DNA from: Rhodothermales bacterium
Lineage (GTDB): Bacteria; Bacteroidota; Rhodothermia; Rhodothermales; UBA10348
NCBI GenBank assembly: GCA_017643395.1
Contig: JAEPNP010000006.1
Location: 62,001 to 126,000, forward strand
DNA length: 64,000 nucleotides
Direction of reading: 5' to 3'
In this document: positions 51,001 through 58,951 of the stretch, piece after piece
How positions within the stretch are numbered: position 1 is the first letter of the stretch
How the letters are laid out: each line of letters starts with the position of its first letter
Translations under genes and position numbers: made by a program
The notes under the pieces: model-generated
Database searches by the model: none
What the model saw: the letters and a program-made list of their open reading frames with translations, nothing else
What the model was told of the DNA's origin: nothing

Positions 51001-52095
51001 TCAGTCCGCGGAGGGCCGGCGATAGGCTTCTTTGCTGAAGCGATACGACAGCGACACCCGGTGCGAGAATCCAAGCGCTGAGGTGAGACCTGCAAAGTCA
51101 CCGAAGCCGTAATCCACCGCGATGCCGCGGAAGGCAAAACCAGCGCCGACCGTAGGAGACATGTCCAGTCCCTCGCCCTGAACCTGACGAATACGGGCCA
51201 GCCCCGCGCGGAGAAAGGCGACTCCTTCGTAGGCGTACTCGGCGCCGAGCCGCGGATGCAGGGAAACGCCCGCCACGTCGATGGCATTGGCATCCTGCCC
51301 GTCAAAAGCCAGATCCAGGTCCGCAGCGAAGGTCAGCGTGCCGGAGGCGGCGGGCGCGGTATGAGCGACCCCGAAGCGTGCAACCGGCAGCACCAACTCG
51401 GAGCCGCCTTCCGGCATTTCGTCGCCGAAGACAGTCTCGAGCTGTTGCAGGTTGTCGCTGTTCACACTCCAGCTCTGCAACATGGTGGTCAAATCCTGCA
51501 GATTGACACCAAACTGCCAGCTCGGTCCGGTCCATTTGGCCGACGCATCGAACGAATAGCCCCAGGCAGAGGCAAAGTCGCCGATGCTGCGGCGAATGAG
51601 TTTGGCTGTCAATCCGATGTCGAGGCGGTCCCGCAGTGTGCGACCGTACCCGACGAAGACCGCGTAATCCGCCGCGGAGAAGGTGGTAATGAAATCGCCA
51701 GGATCCGGCCTCGGCTGATCACGCGCCGGATCCCATGCATCGAGCGTATTCTTGATGTCGTTGACGCCGCTGCGAAAAATGGCCAGAGCCACCGTGGACC
51801 GGTCCGTCAGCGGCATGGCCCCGGCTGCGTAGTCAAACGAAACCGACCCGGAGAACCGCTCTGCGTGCATGTAGGCAACCTGGGGGAATTCCAGGCCCAT
51901 GAGCCCGGCCGCGTTCCAGTAGACCGCGTTGACGTCGTCGGCCAAGGCCACATGGGCACCGCCCATGCCAAGGCTTCGCGCGCCGACTCCGCCGGCAAGA
52001 AAGTCCGCGCCGTATTTGGCCACGCGCTGCCCCAACGCCGGGTGGGCAGCGAAAATCAGCACAGCCAGGAAGGTCAGACGCAGGCGAACGGTCAT
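51001..52095 (-). CDS. PorV/PorQ-family outer-membrane protein
   Basis: 364 residues from the ATG at 52095 (MTVRLRLTFLAVLIFAAHPA). After the signal peptide, KYGADFLAGGVGARSLGMGG, AHVALADDVNAVYWNAAGLM and FPQVAYMHAERFSGSVSFDY show the family's N-terminal pattern. The remainder is a FadL-like 14-strand barrel with IGLTAKLIRRSIGDFAS and a C-terminal LSYRFSKEAYRR. PorV members shuttle type IX secretion cargo at the surface; without other T9SS genes here, that use is inferred. Longer in-frame reading upstream of 52095 has no signal sequence. Gap to rsmB is 61 bp. Confidence 0.9.
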   Translation of the reverse strand: MTVRLRLTFLAVLIFAAHPALGQRVAKYGADFLAGGVGARSLGMGGAHVALADDVNAVYWNAAGLMGLEFPQVAYMHAERFSGSVSFDYAAGAMPLTDRSTVALAIFRSGVNDIKNTLDAWDPARDQPRPDPGDFITTFSAADYAVFVGYGRTLRDRLDIGLTAKLIRRSIGDFASAWGYSFDASAKWTGPSWQFGVNLQDLTTMLQSWSVNSDNLQQLETVFGDEMPEGGSELVLPVARFGVAHTAPAASGTLTFAADLDLAFDGQDANAIDVAGVSLHPRLGAEYAYEGVAFLRAGLARIRQVQGEGLDMSPTVGAGFAFRGIAVDYGFGDFAGLTSALGFSHRVSLSYRFSKEAYRRPSAD

Positions 52096-52156
52096 GAAGC
52101 GGGGTCTTGCGAACTCCGTGCCGGAATGCGGCCCCGCCCGCTTGGTTTCGCCCTCC

Positions 52157-53467
52157 TCAGCCGAGTCGGCGGAATCGTGCCCCGAACGCCCCGTCAATGC
52201 CGTCGCGCTGTGGAAGCGTGGCCAGATGCCCTGCGTCGGTGACCAGCTTGTCCGGCACCGAGTCGAGGGCGCTCTCAGCCTCGAATCCTGCGTGCCTCTC
52301 GAGAAACGCCTCGGCCTGCAGTTCATTTTCCTCCGGGGCGATCGAGCAGGTGGAATACACAAACAGGCCACCCGGACGCACCACGCCGGCGGCGGCATCC
52401 ATAAGCTCCCGCTGAAGCGGGGCCAACTGCGCAAAATCCTCGGGCGATCTGCGCCAACGCAGGTCCGCGCGCCCTGCCAGGACGCCAAGGCCGGTACAGG
52501 GCGCATCGACCAGAACCCGGTCCGCCATTCCCTGGTGCGAGCTTGCCCAGTCGCGGAAGTCCGCGGCGACCCGCTCTATCGGACCCGGCATGTCTTCCAG
52601 CAGCCTCAGCCGGGACGCGGAGGCATCGATGGCAATCAGCCGACCTGAGCGATCCATGCGTTCGATGAGGTACCGACTCTTTCCGCCGGGGGCCGCGCAA
52701 GCGTCGACGATGGTCTCCCCGGCCTGTGCATCCACCAGGCGCACTATAAGGCCCGCGCTCTCGTCCTGCACGACGGCATCGCCGCGCTGGATCCAGCCGG
52801 CGCGCACAAGCGGTTGCAACCGGTCAACCTGGACGTAGTCATCCAACCATCTCGACGATCGCCAGGGCACATGCTCCTCCTCGAGGAATCGCTCCAAATC
52901 TCCCCGCTCCGCGGCCACCCGGACGCTGTACGCAGGCGGCCGGTTATTCCACATCAAGAGCGCCCGCGTGTCGTCAACCCCGAATCGCCGGAGCCAGCGT
53001 TTGACCATCCAGGTCGGATGGGACCACCGCACAGCCAGGGCATCGGCAGATCCGTCGTCCTCAAAGCTCAACCATGGCTTCTTGCGATCCAGTGCCCGCA
53101 ACACGGCGTTAACCAGTTTCCCGGCCCCTGGTCTAACGTGCAGACGCGCCGCCTCTACCGCCTGGTGCACCGCTGCGTGGGGCGCCGTGCCGGCGACTGC
53201 GAGATCGTAGGTGCCCACGCGCAGCAACTCCCGCACGGCCGGTTCGAGCGAGCGGTACTCACCCCGGTAGCAGGTCTCCGCCAGGTGATCCAGCCACCGC
53301 TTCCAGCGAGTGACGTTGCCCACAAACGCTGTGGCTACTCGTTCGACATCCTTTGGCAGTCCGGCGCGGCCAACCAATCCTGCGAAGGCGCCCTCATCCT
53401 GGATACGGATCAGGCGCTCAACCGCTTCGATGCGACCCCGCACGCCGGCGGACGATGATGCGCTCAT
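52157..53467 (-). CDS. rsmB: 16S rRNA (cytosine-967-C5)-methyltransferase RsmB
   Basis: 436 residues. An N-terminal NusB-like helical domain (VERVATAFVGNVTRWKRWLD, YRSLEPAVRELLRVGTYDLA) is followed by the methyltransferase domain: IVDACAAPGGKSRYLIERMD, VLVDAPCTGLGVLAGRADLR and VYSTCSIAPEENELQAEAFL, with the two catalytic Cys residues. It methylates C967 of 16S rRNA. Its ATG overlaps the stop of the flavoprotein gene (ATGA, 53464-53467), coupling the two. The PorV-like gene follows 61 bp downstream. Confidence 0.96.
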   Translation of the reverse strand: MSASSSAGVRGRIEAVERLIRIQDEGAFAGLVGRAGLPKDVERVATAFVGNVTRWKRWLDHLAETCYRGEYRSLEPAVRELLRVGTYDLAVAGTAPHAAVHQAVEAARLHVRPGAGKLVNAVLRALDRKKPWLSFEDDGSADALAVRWSHPTWMVKRWLRRFGVDDTRALLMWNNRPPAYSVRVAAERGDLERFLEEEHVPWRSSRWLDDYVQVDRLQPLVRAGWIQRGDAVVQDESAGLIVRLVDAQAGETIVDACAAPGGKSRYLIERMDRSGRLIAIDASASRLRLLEDMPGPIERVAADFRDWASSHQGMADRVLVDAPCTGLGVLAGRADLRWRRSPEDFAQLAPLQRELMDAAAGVVRPGGLFVYSTCSIAPEENELQAEAFLERHAGFEAESALDSVPDKLVTDAGHLATLPQRDGIDGAFGARFRRLG

Positions 53468-54831
53468 GCGTCGAGCAGTTTCTTGAGGGTTCGCGCGGTC
53501 TTGAGCAGTGGATCCAGACTCGGCGCAACCGGCGGCGTGTACAGCAGATCCTGATCGTACAGGTCCGAAACCGTGGCACTGGAACGCAGGAGAGGTACCA
53601 GGACGTTTGCCCGTAGCGCGGCGCCATCGGCCCCGAGCAGCTGCCCCCCAAGGAGGCGCCCCGACGCACGATCCGCGATCAGGTGCACGTAAATGCGCTC
53701 GGCGCCCGGCATGAGCGAGCTGCGGCTTCGATGGGCACCCGTCGTGCTCACCACATCGAAGCCCGCATCGCGCGCCTCCTGAGCGGTCAAGCCAACCGTG
53801 GCCACCTCGAGTCCCGCCGCCTTCATTCCGTATGCGGCGACCGTGCCGGGGAAACTCGCAGGCCTGGACCGGCCCGAACGTGCCGCATTGCGTCCGGCTA
53901 CGTGACCGGTCCGATAAGCGATCGGTGAAAGGGGTACCCAGGCCGGCTTGTCAGTGACCAGATGCGTGACTTCCACGCCGTCGCCACAGGCCCAAACGGC
54001 CGTGTGGGACGTGCGCATGTGGGCATCCACCGTCAGGGCTCCGGATCGACCCGCCTTGAGTTCCGGCACCAGGCAGGGCCGAGGCCGAGTGCCCGTCGCC
54101 ACGAGAATGCGGTCCGTGCCGATCCGCTCGCCATCGTCCGTTACCACTGCCAGAGGCGCACCAATCGACTGGCGCCGGACGGCCACCGCCCGAGAGCCCC
54201 GAACCCCGATACCCGCCGCCATGAGGGCCCCGGCGAGTACACCGCCCAGCTCCGCATCCAGCCGGTGGGCCAGCGGTCCATGAGGGGCCAGTAGCGTCAC
54301 CCGGTGCCCTGCGACGGCCAGCTGCTCGGCCACTTCGATTCCGATGTACCCTCCTCCGATCACGACCCAGCGATCCGAGTGGCCCTCGGAAACACCCGCG
54401 ACCGTTTCCGCATCCCTCAGCGTGCGAAACGAGTGGATGCCGGGTCCTTCCAGGCCCTCCATGGACGGCCAGGCCACTTCGGCGCCGGTGGCCAGAATCA
54501 GCTTGTCGAATCGTTCCGACGTGGAGTGGCCGCTGGCCTGATCCGTCAGGTCGACGCGTCGTTTTTGAAGGTCCACCGCGTTCGCGCGAGTCAGCGTGCG
54601 CACAACGACGCCGCGGGTCCGCTCCATCTCGGCCGGGGTCAAGACGACCAAATCTTCTGCTCGCCCTACCACGCCGCTGAGCAGCCAGGGCATTTCGCAG
54701 GCTCCGTACGAGATGCGTGGACCCTGCTCGACCAGCAGCACATCTGCGTCGGGGGCCGTGCGTTTGGCCTCTGCAGCTGCTGCCGGACCGGCCGCAACTC
54801 CCCCAATCACGATGATCCTTTGCCTGCTCAT
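53464..54831 (-). CDS. FAD/NAD(P)-linked oxidoreductase (CoA-disulfide reductase/NADH oxidase-like)
   Basis: 455 residues. FAD loop IVIGGVAAGPAAAAEAKRTA at the start, then ISYGACEMPWLLSGVVGRAE with a single redox-type Cys as in CoA-disulfide reductase and NADH oxidase. The NAD loop is VVIGGGYIGIEVAEQLAVAG, and VWACGDGVEVTHLVTDKPAW is the conserved C-terminal FAD contact. The C-terminal dimerisation domain has TVAAYGMKAAGLEVATVGLT. The family reduces CoA disulfides, persulfides or O2; the exact substrate is unknown. Nine bp after the CDF transporter; its stop overlaps rsmB. Confidence 0.9.
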   Translation of the reverse strand: MSRQRIIVIGGVAAGPAAAAEAKRTAPDADVLLVEQGPRISYGACEMPWLLSGVVGRAEDLVVLTPAEMERTRGVVVRTLTRANAVDLQKRRVDLTDQASGHSTSERFDKLILATGAEVAWPSMEGLEGPGIHSFRTLRDAETVAGVSEGHSDRWVVIGGGYIGIEVAEQLAVAGHRVTLLAPHGPLAHRLDAELGGVLAGALMAAGIGVRGSRAVAVRRQSIGAPLAVVTDDGERIGTDRILVATGTRPRPCLVPELKAGRSGALTVDAHMRTSHTAVWACGDGVEVTHLVTDKPAWVPLSPIAYRTGHVAGRNAARSGRSRPASFPGTVAAYGMKAAGLEVATVGLTAQEARDAGFDVVSTTGAHRSRSSLMPGAERIYVHLIADRASGRLLGGQLLGADGAALRANVLVPLLRSSATVSDLYDQDLLYTPPVAPSLDPLLKTARTLKKLLDA

Positions 54832-54840
54832 ACGCGGAAA

Positions 54841-55800
54841 CTAGACCCGGCCGGGCTCCGGCGCTTCGTGTCCGTGAGGGTGGGCGGCGTCGTGCCCTTT
54901 CTCAGGCTCGAAGTGTGGCGTAACCACTACATCCGCGTGCGGGAAGAGGGCGCGCACCTCGCCCTCCACACGACTGCCACGGTAGTGTGCCTCCACGACC
55001 GTCATGGCGTTCGGAAACAGCAGGTGGAATTCTACCCAGACCTGGTTGTGCACGCGCCGGTGCCGCAGTTCATGCCAGCCGTTGACGATACCGCTGGCGA
55101 CTGCCCGGTCCAGCACCGCCTGCAGGGCCCGTTCGTCATCGGGGTCGGCCTGCTCCATCAGTCCGTAGACACTGCGACGCATCAGGCTGCCAGCCGTCCA
55201 GAGGATGTTGATCCCGATCAGAATGGCTGTCACCGGATCAAGCCATACGATGCCGGTCAGCTGGACCAGCCCCACGCCTACGAGAACGCCCAAACTGGTC
55301 CACATGTCCGTCAGAACGTGCCGGCCGTTGGACTCGATTACCAGCGAGTGATGCCGGCGTCCCACCCGGATCAGCGCTACGCCGAGCACCAGATTGACCA
55401 GCATGAGAGCGGCCGTAATGGCCAGTCCGATGCCCAGTTCGTCCAGGGTCGGACCCGCGATCAGGTCGCCGACGGCCGTGTATACAATCACCACGGCCGC
55501 AATCATGATCAGCCCTCCCTCAAACCCGCTCGAGAGGTAGGCAATCTTGCCATGTCCGTAGGGATGCGTGCGGTCCGGTGGACGAACCGCATACCAGACG
55601 CTGAACGCCGCAAAACCGGTGGCGAGCAGATGCACCACCGACTCCATGGCATCCGAAAGGATGGCCGCGCTGCCCGTGATGTACCACGCGCCCAGCTTGC
55701 CGACCAGCATGACCACAGCGACAGCCACACTCGCCGCCATGACGGGACGCTGCAGGTCCCTTGGCGGCTTCTCGCTGAGATGTTCATGAGTCGTGTGCAC
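54841..55800 (-). CDS. Cation diffusion facilitator (CDF) family metal transporter
   Basis: About 319 residues from a GTG at 55800, giving an N-terminus HTTHEHLSEKPPRDLQRPV; an ATG at 55740 would lose part of TM1. Six TM segments: GKLGAWYITGSAAILSDAME carries the Asp of TM2, and RPPDRTHPYGHGKIAYLSSG follows, with the typical HPYGHGK. TM5 has ESNGRHVLTDMWTSLGVLVG. The cytoplasmic domain ends with a His-rich tail (AAHPHGHEAPE). CDF transporters export Zn2+, Mn2+ or Fe2+ in exchange for protons; the metal cannot be told from the sequence. Divergent from the epimerase gene with a 63-bp spacer. Confidence 0.93.
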   Translation of the reverse strand: MHTTHEHLSEKPPRDLQRPVMAASVAVAVVMLVGKLGAWYITGSAAILSDAMESVVHLLATGFAAFSVWYAVRPPDRTHPYGHGKIAYLSSGFEGGLIMIAAVVIVYTAVGDLIAGPTLDELGIGLAITAALMLVNLVLGVALIRVGRRHHSLVIESNGRHVLTDMWTSLGVLVGVGLVQLTGIVWLDPVTAILIGINILWTAGSLMRRSVYGLMEQADPDDERALQAVLDRAVASGIVNGWHELRHRRVHNQVWVEFHLLFPNAMTVVEAHYRGSRVEGEVRALFPHADVVVTPHFEPEKGHDAAHPHGHEAPEPGRV

Positions 55801-55863
55801 ATCGGGGTTAACTTGCAAAGCCCGCTCAGGCCCCCACCCCCGGAAATTCTTGGCTGAAGACGC

Positions 55864-56598
55864 ATGCGACGACTGGAGCACATCGGCATCGCTGTAGCCG
55901 AAGCCGACGCCACCCTCGATATCCTCAAACGCGTGCTGGGCACGGAGCGCTACAAGCAGGAGACCGTGGAGGCTGAAGGGGTAGCCACACACTTCCTGCT
56001 GGCCGGCAGCACCAAGCTGGAACTGCTGGAGTCTCTGGGTTCCGATTCACCCATTGCCGGCTTCCTGGAAAAACGTGGCCCGGGTGTGCATCATCTGGCA
56101 TTCGAGGTGGATGATCTCGATGCCGAGGCCGAGCGCCTCAAAGCGGACGGATTCACCCTGCTGGGCACCGTGCGGCCGGGGGCGGACGGAAAGCGCATCG
56201 TCTTTCTGCATCCTCGAGAAACTGGCAGAATCCTGATCGAACTGTGCGAACAGGCCACCTGGCCGAATCAGGCCTCGGAGACCGGCCCGGTCGTGGTGGT
56301 ACCGGACACATCGGAAAACGCCGCTCTGGCGCATGCGCTCGCAGCGCGCTGTCGCGTACAGCGTTCGGGTCCGGCGCCATGGGCATCGGTACATCCCCCT
56401 GCCGACCTGGCCGGTTCCGGGGTGTGCATCCTAATGGACGATGGGGTCGGGGCCCCCGCGAGCGCCTCACTCACCATCGGCCTAGGCGTCGCCGGGGACG
56501 TGCAGATTCCGAAGCTGCTCTGGAAAGGACTGCCGGACCCGTGGGGCGTGGTGGCAGACCTGGTCATTCAGCACCTAGCGACCGAACGTGCGGCGTAG
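55864..56598 (+). CDS. mce: Methylmalonyl-CoA epimerase with an added C-terminal domain
   Basis: 244 residues. Residues 1-132 are a complete VOC-fold epimerase: LEHIGIAVAEADATLDILKR with the metal-ligand His, VATHFLLAGSTKLELLESLG, GVHHLAFEVDDLDAEAERLK with the second His, and RILIELCEQA with the Glu. It converts the methylmalonyl-CoA epimers in propionate metabolism. The other 110 residues (from about NQASETGPVVVVPDTSENAA to the end) are not part of the family; they look alpha/beta (VQIPKLLWKGLPDPWGVVAD). The length is nearly twice the usual 134-150. Its 3' end overlaps the convergent GH18 gene by 24 bp. Confidence 0.9.
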   Translation: MRRLEHIGIAVAEADATLDILKRVLGTERYKQETVEAEGVATHFLLAGSTKLELLESLGSDSPIAGFLEKRGPGVHHLAFEVDDLDAEAERLKADGFTLLGTVRPGADGKRIVFLHPRETGRILIELCEQATWPNQASETGPVVVVPDTSENAALAHALAARCRVQRSGPAPWASVHPPADLAGSGVCILMDDGVGAPASASLTIGLGVAGDVQIPKLLWKGLPDPWGVVADLVIQHLATERAA

Positions 56599-57645
56599 CC
56601 CAGGCTCCAGCAATCCACCGTCGTAGCCGAGCAGGAAGACGGCCACGCCGCCCAGTCCGCGCTCACGGACAAACCGGTACTTCGCGTCGAGGCTGCGATC
56701 ATCCTCGTACCAACCCTGATACCAGCCGTCGGCGCCCTGGTAGGTGTAGTACGGCGAGTCGGTCGTCGGATCCCGCATCACGCCGTGCGTACGGCCACGG
56801 TCCAGAGCCGAAATCCGGATGAGCGGAAGCAGGTCCGGCGAAACGGTGGCATAGGTGATCGGCACACCCTCCCCTCGCGTTGAGGCTCCCGAAGCAGGAC
56901 CTGTGACCGGCCACTCATACCCGAAATAGGGCACCGCCATTACGATGTCCGCCGGGTCAACGCCGAGAGCAGCGTAGCGGGCTGTGATGCCCTCCCAGGA
57001 TGCACCATTCCATCCCCGCACCGGAGCTACCGGACCGGCCGTTGGAGCGGTCAGCCAGTGCATGTCGTAGCCCTGAACCACCAGATAGTCTGCCGCATCC
57101 GCCAAGGCCACCTCGTCGTACGCCTCGCCGTGATCGAACCCGGGCAGGAAGACGGTCAACTCGGCATCCGGCCGCCAGTCCTTAAGCCGAGCCCGCAGTC
57201 GGCGCACCAGTTGCGTAAATCCGGCCCGTGCGGCCGGTGTGGAAGCCTCGAAGACCTCAAAATTGAGGTGGGCGCCGTCCGCATCGCCCGCGCGAACCAT
57301 TTCCATGACCGTTTCCTCAAGGCGCCCCCGGGCATCCGCACTCCCGAGCACGGACGAAAACACGACCGGGTCGAGGATTGCAAACGTCGGCGCAACCTTG
57401 CCCCCGGCCCCATGAACCGCCTGAATCATGGGCTGCCAGGCATCGGGCCAGCCATGCCGTTCATGCACAGCGCCAGTGCCGTCAACCGAGAACTCGAAGA
57501 ACAGCAGCTTGTCGTACAACTCGAGGTCGTAGTCCTTCCAGCTGTCCTGCATCCACCACGCGTGGTAACCCAAAACTCGCGGCTGCGCGGACACCGCGCT
57601 GCTCAGCACGGCCAGAACCCCAAGCAGGGGCAGGAATCGCCTCAC
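56575..57645 (-). CDS. GH18-family glycoside hydrolase-like exported protein, paralog A
   Basis: 356 residues from a GTG at 57645 that overlaps the stop of paralog B (GTGA). The signal peptide is RRFLPLLGVLAVLSSAVSA. The GH18 pattern is visible: VLGYHAWWMQDSWKDYDLEL, the active-site strand DADGAHLNFEVFE, LVVQGYDMHWLTAPTAGPVA and MAVPYFGYEWPVTG. The catalytic Glu is kept, but position 4 of the DxxDxDxE motif is His and position 6 is Asn rather than Asp. The C-terminus matches GH18 end strands (KYRFVRERGLGGVAVFLLGY). Chitin or peptidoglycan-related substrate is possible, and activity is uncertain. The 3' end overlaps the epimerase gene. Confidence 0.88.
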   Translation of the reverse strand: MRRFLPLLGVLAVLSSAVSAQPRVLGYHAWWMQDSWKDYDLELYDKLLFFEFSVDGTGAVHERHGWPDAWQPMIQAVHGAGGKVAPTFAILDPVVFSSVLGSADARGRLEETVMEMVRAGDADGAHLNFEVFEASTPAARAGFTQLVRRLRARLKDWRPDAELTVFLPGFDHGEAYDEVALADAADYLVVQGYDMHWLTAPTAGPVAPVRGWNGASWEGITARYAALGVDPADIVMAVPYFGYEWPVTGPASGASTRGEGVPITYATVSPDLLPLIRISALDRGRTHGVMRDPTTDSPYYTYQGADGWYQGWYEDDRSLDAKYRFVRERGLGGVAVFLLGYDGGLLEPGLRRTFGR

Positions 57646-58769
57646 GGGGAGACGCCGGTCTGCAACTGCTCGCGAGCCGCCGTCAGGGTGACCAGGAGTT
57701 CGCGATCGCCGTAGGCCAGCGGAAAGATGGCCACACCGGCCAGCCCCTCGCCGGAGGCAAACAGGTATTTCTGGGCGATGGACTCGGCGTCTTCGAACCA
57801 TCCCTGGTGCCAGTCCCCGATGCTGTCCCGGTAGGCGTAGTACGGGGAGCCGGACTCGGCGTCACGCAGTTTTCCGTATTCCGCAGCACGATCCCGCGCG
57901 CTCGGAATGCCCTCAGGGCCTTTCCCGTAAGCGAGGATCGTGCCCGGGCCCGTCGTGCGCGCTCCCGGCAGGTAGTCCATCGTCGGCCACTCGTAGCCGA
58001 AGTAGGGCACGGTAAAGAGCATCTTCTCTGGATCGACTCCGAATCCCAGGAAACGGGTCAGGATGCCGTTCCAGTTGCGACCTGCCCAACCGCTGATGGG
58101 AGCCACGGGGCCGGCCTGGTCACCGTGTTGCCAGTGCAGGTCGTAGGCCTGCACGATGAGTTTGTCGAGATGGGGTGCGATGGCGGCTTCGTCCAGCACA
58201 TCCGCCGGATCTTCCGCGAGCATGTACATGGTGAGTTGTGTGTCCTCGCGACGTTCGCGCATCTCGGCGCGGGCTTCGGCCACCAGATCAGTGACCGCCT
58301 GCCGGATCTCCGGATCCACGCGCTCGAACATCTCGAAGTCCAGGTGCACGCCGTCGGCAGAAACGTCGGTTGCGAGGTTGACGATCTCCTCTTTCAGTGC
58401 CGCTACGGCCGCAGTGTCCGAGAACACGGCGCGATACGTGTCGGGATCCAGGATCGTAACGCTCGGAATGACTTCGGTATCGGTCGCTCTGGCGGTCGCG
58501 ATCAGGGCCTGCCAGCCTTCCGGCCACGCGCGGTCATTCTCAATGCGACCATCCTTTCCGATCTCCAGGGAGAAGAAGTAGATGCCGTCCAGGGCATTGA
58601 AGTCGTAGTCGCGCCAGGCCTCGCCAGACCACCAGGCATGGTACCCCACGACCTCGAGGCGCTGCGGGTCGGAGTCGGGATTGCCCTCACCGAGCACGTC
58701 GGGTTCGGTGATCGTCTGGCATGAAACGCCAAGCACGAGAAACGGCACGAAAAACAGGAGATGTCGCAT
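57642..58769 (-). CDS. GH18-family glycoside hydrolase-like lipoprotein, paralog B
   Basis: 375 residues from the ATG at 58769 (MRHLLFFVPFLVLGVSCQTI, probable lipobox GVSC). GH18 blocks match paralog A in the same order: VVGYHAWWSGEAWRDYDFNA, SADGVHLDFEMFERVDPEIR, LIVQAYDLHWQHGDQAGPVA and FTVPYFGYEWPTMDYLPGAR. The active-site motif keeps Asp at position 6 and the Glu; position 4 is His as in A. B is first in the transcript; its stop overlaps the GTG of A. The two are a tandem duplicate pair with different anchoring (lipid versus cleaved signal). Confidence 0.9.
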   Translation of the reverse strand: MRHLLFFVPFLVLGVSCQTITEPDVLGEGNPDSDPQRLEVVGYHAWWSGEAWRDYDFNALDGIYFFSLEIGKDGRIENDRAWPEGWQALIATARATDTEVIPSVTILDPDTYRAVFSDTAAVAALKEEIVNLATDVSADGVHLDFEMFERVDPEIRQAVTDLVAEARAEMRERREDTQLTMYMLAEDPADVLDEAAIAPHLDKLIVQAYDLHWQHGDQAGPVAPISGWAGRNWNGILTRFLGFGVDPEKMLFTVPYFGYEWPTMDYLPGARTTGPGTILAYGKGPEGIPSARDRAAEYGKLRDAESGSPYYAYRDSIGDWHQGWFEDAESIAQKYLFASGEGLAGVAIFPLAYGDRELLVTLTAAREQLQTGVSP

Positions 58770-58951
58770 GGGAAACGGTCTGCGCGATTCCTGTTGGTTT
58801 CGGCCTTTTGGGGCATGGTCTTAAAGGGTAGTTGGGGGTGATATGCCGGGCCCGTTGGGGTCGCGGTACAGATTTTTTTGCGGCATCGCGTTACACATTG
58901 GCTGGCATGGTCCTCTAGTGGGCATGGAACTCACCCCACCTCTCTCTCATC

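Noticed and set aside
54304-55857. Plus-strand frame of 517 codons opposite the flavoprotein and CDF genes
   Set aside because: Spans two well-supported genes on the other strand and has no recognisable domain.
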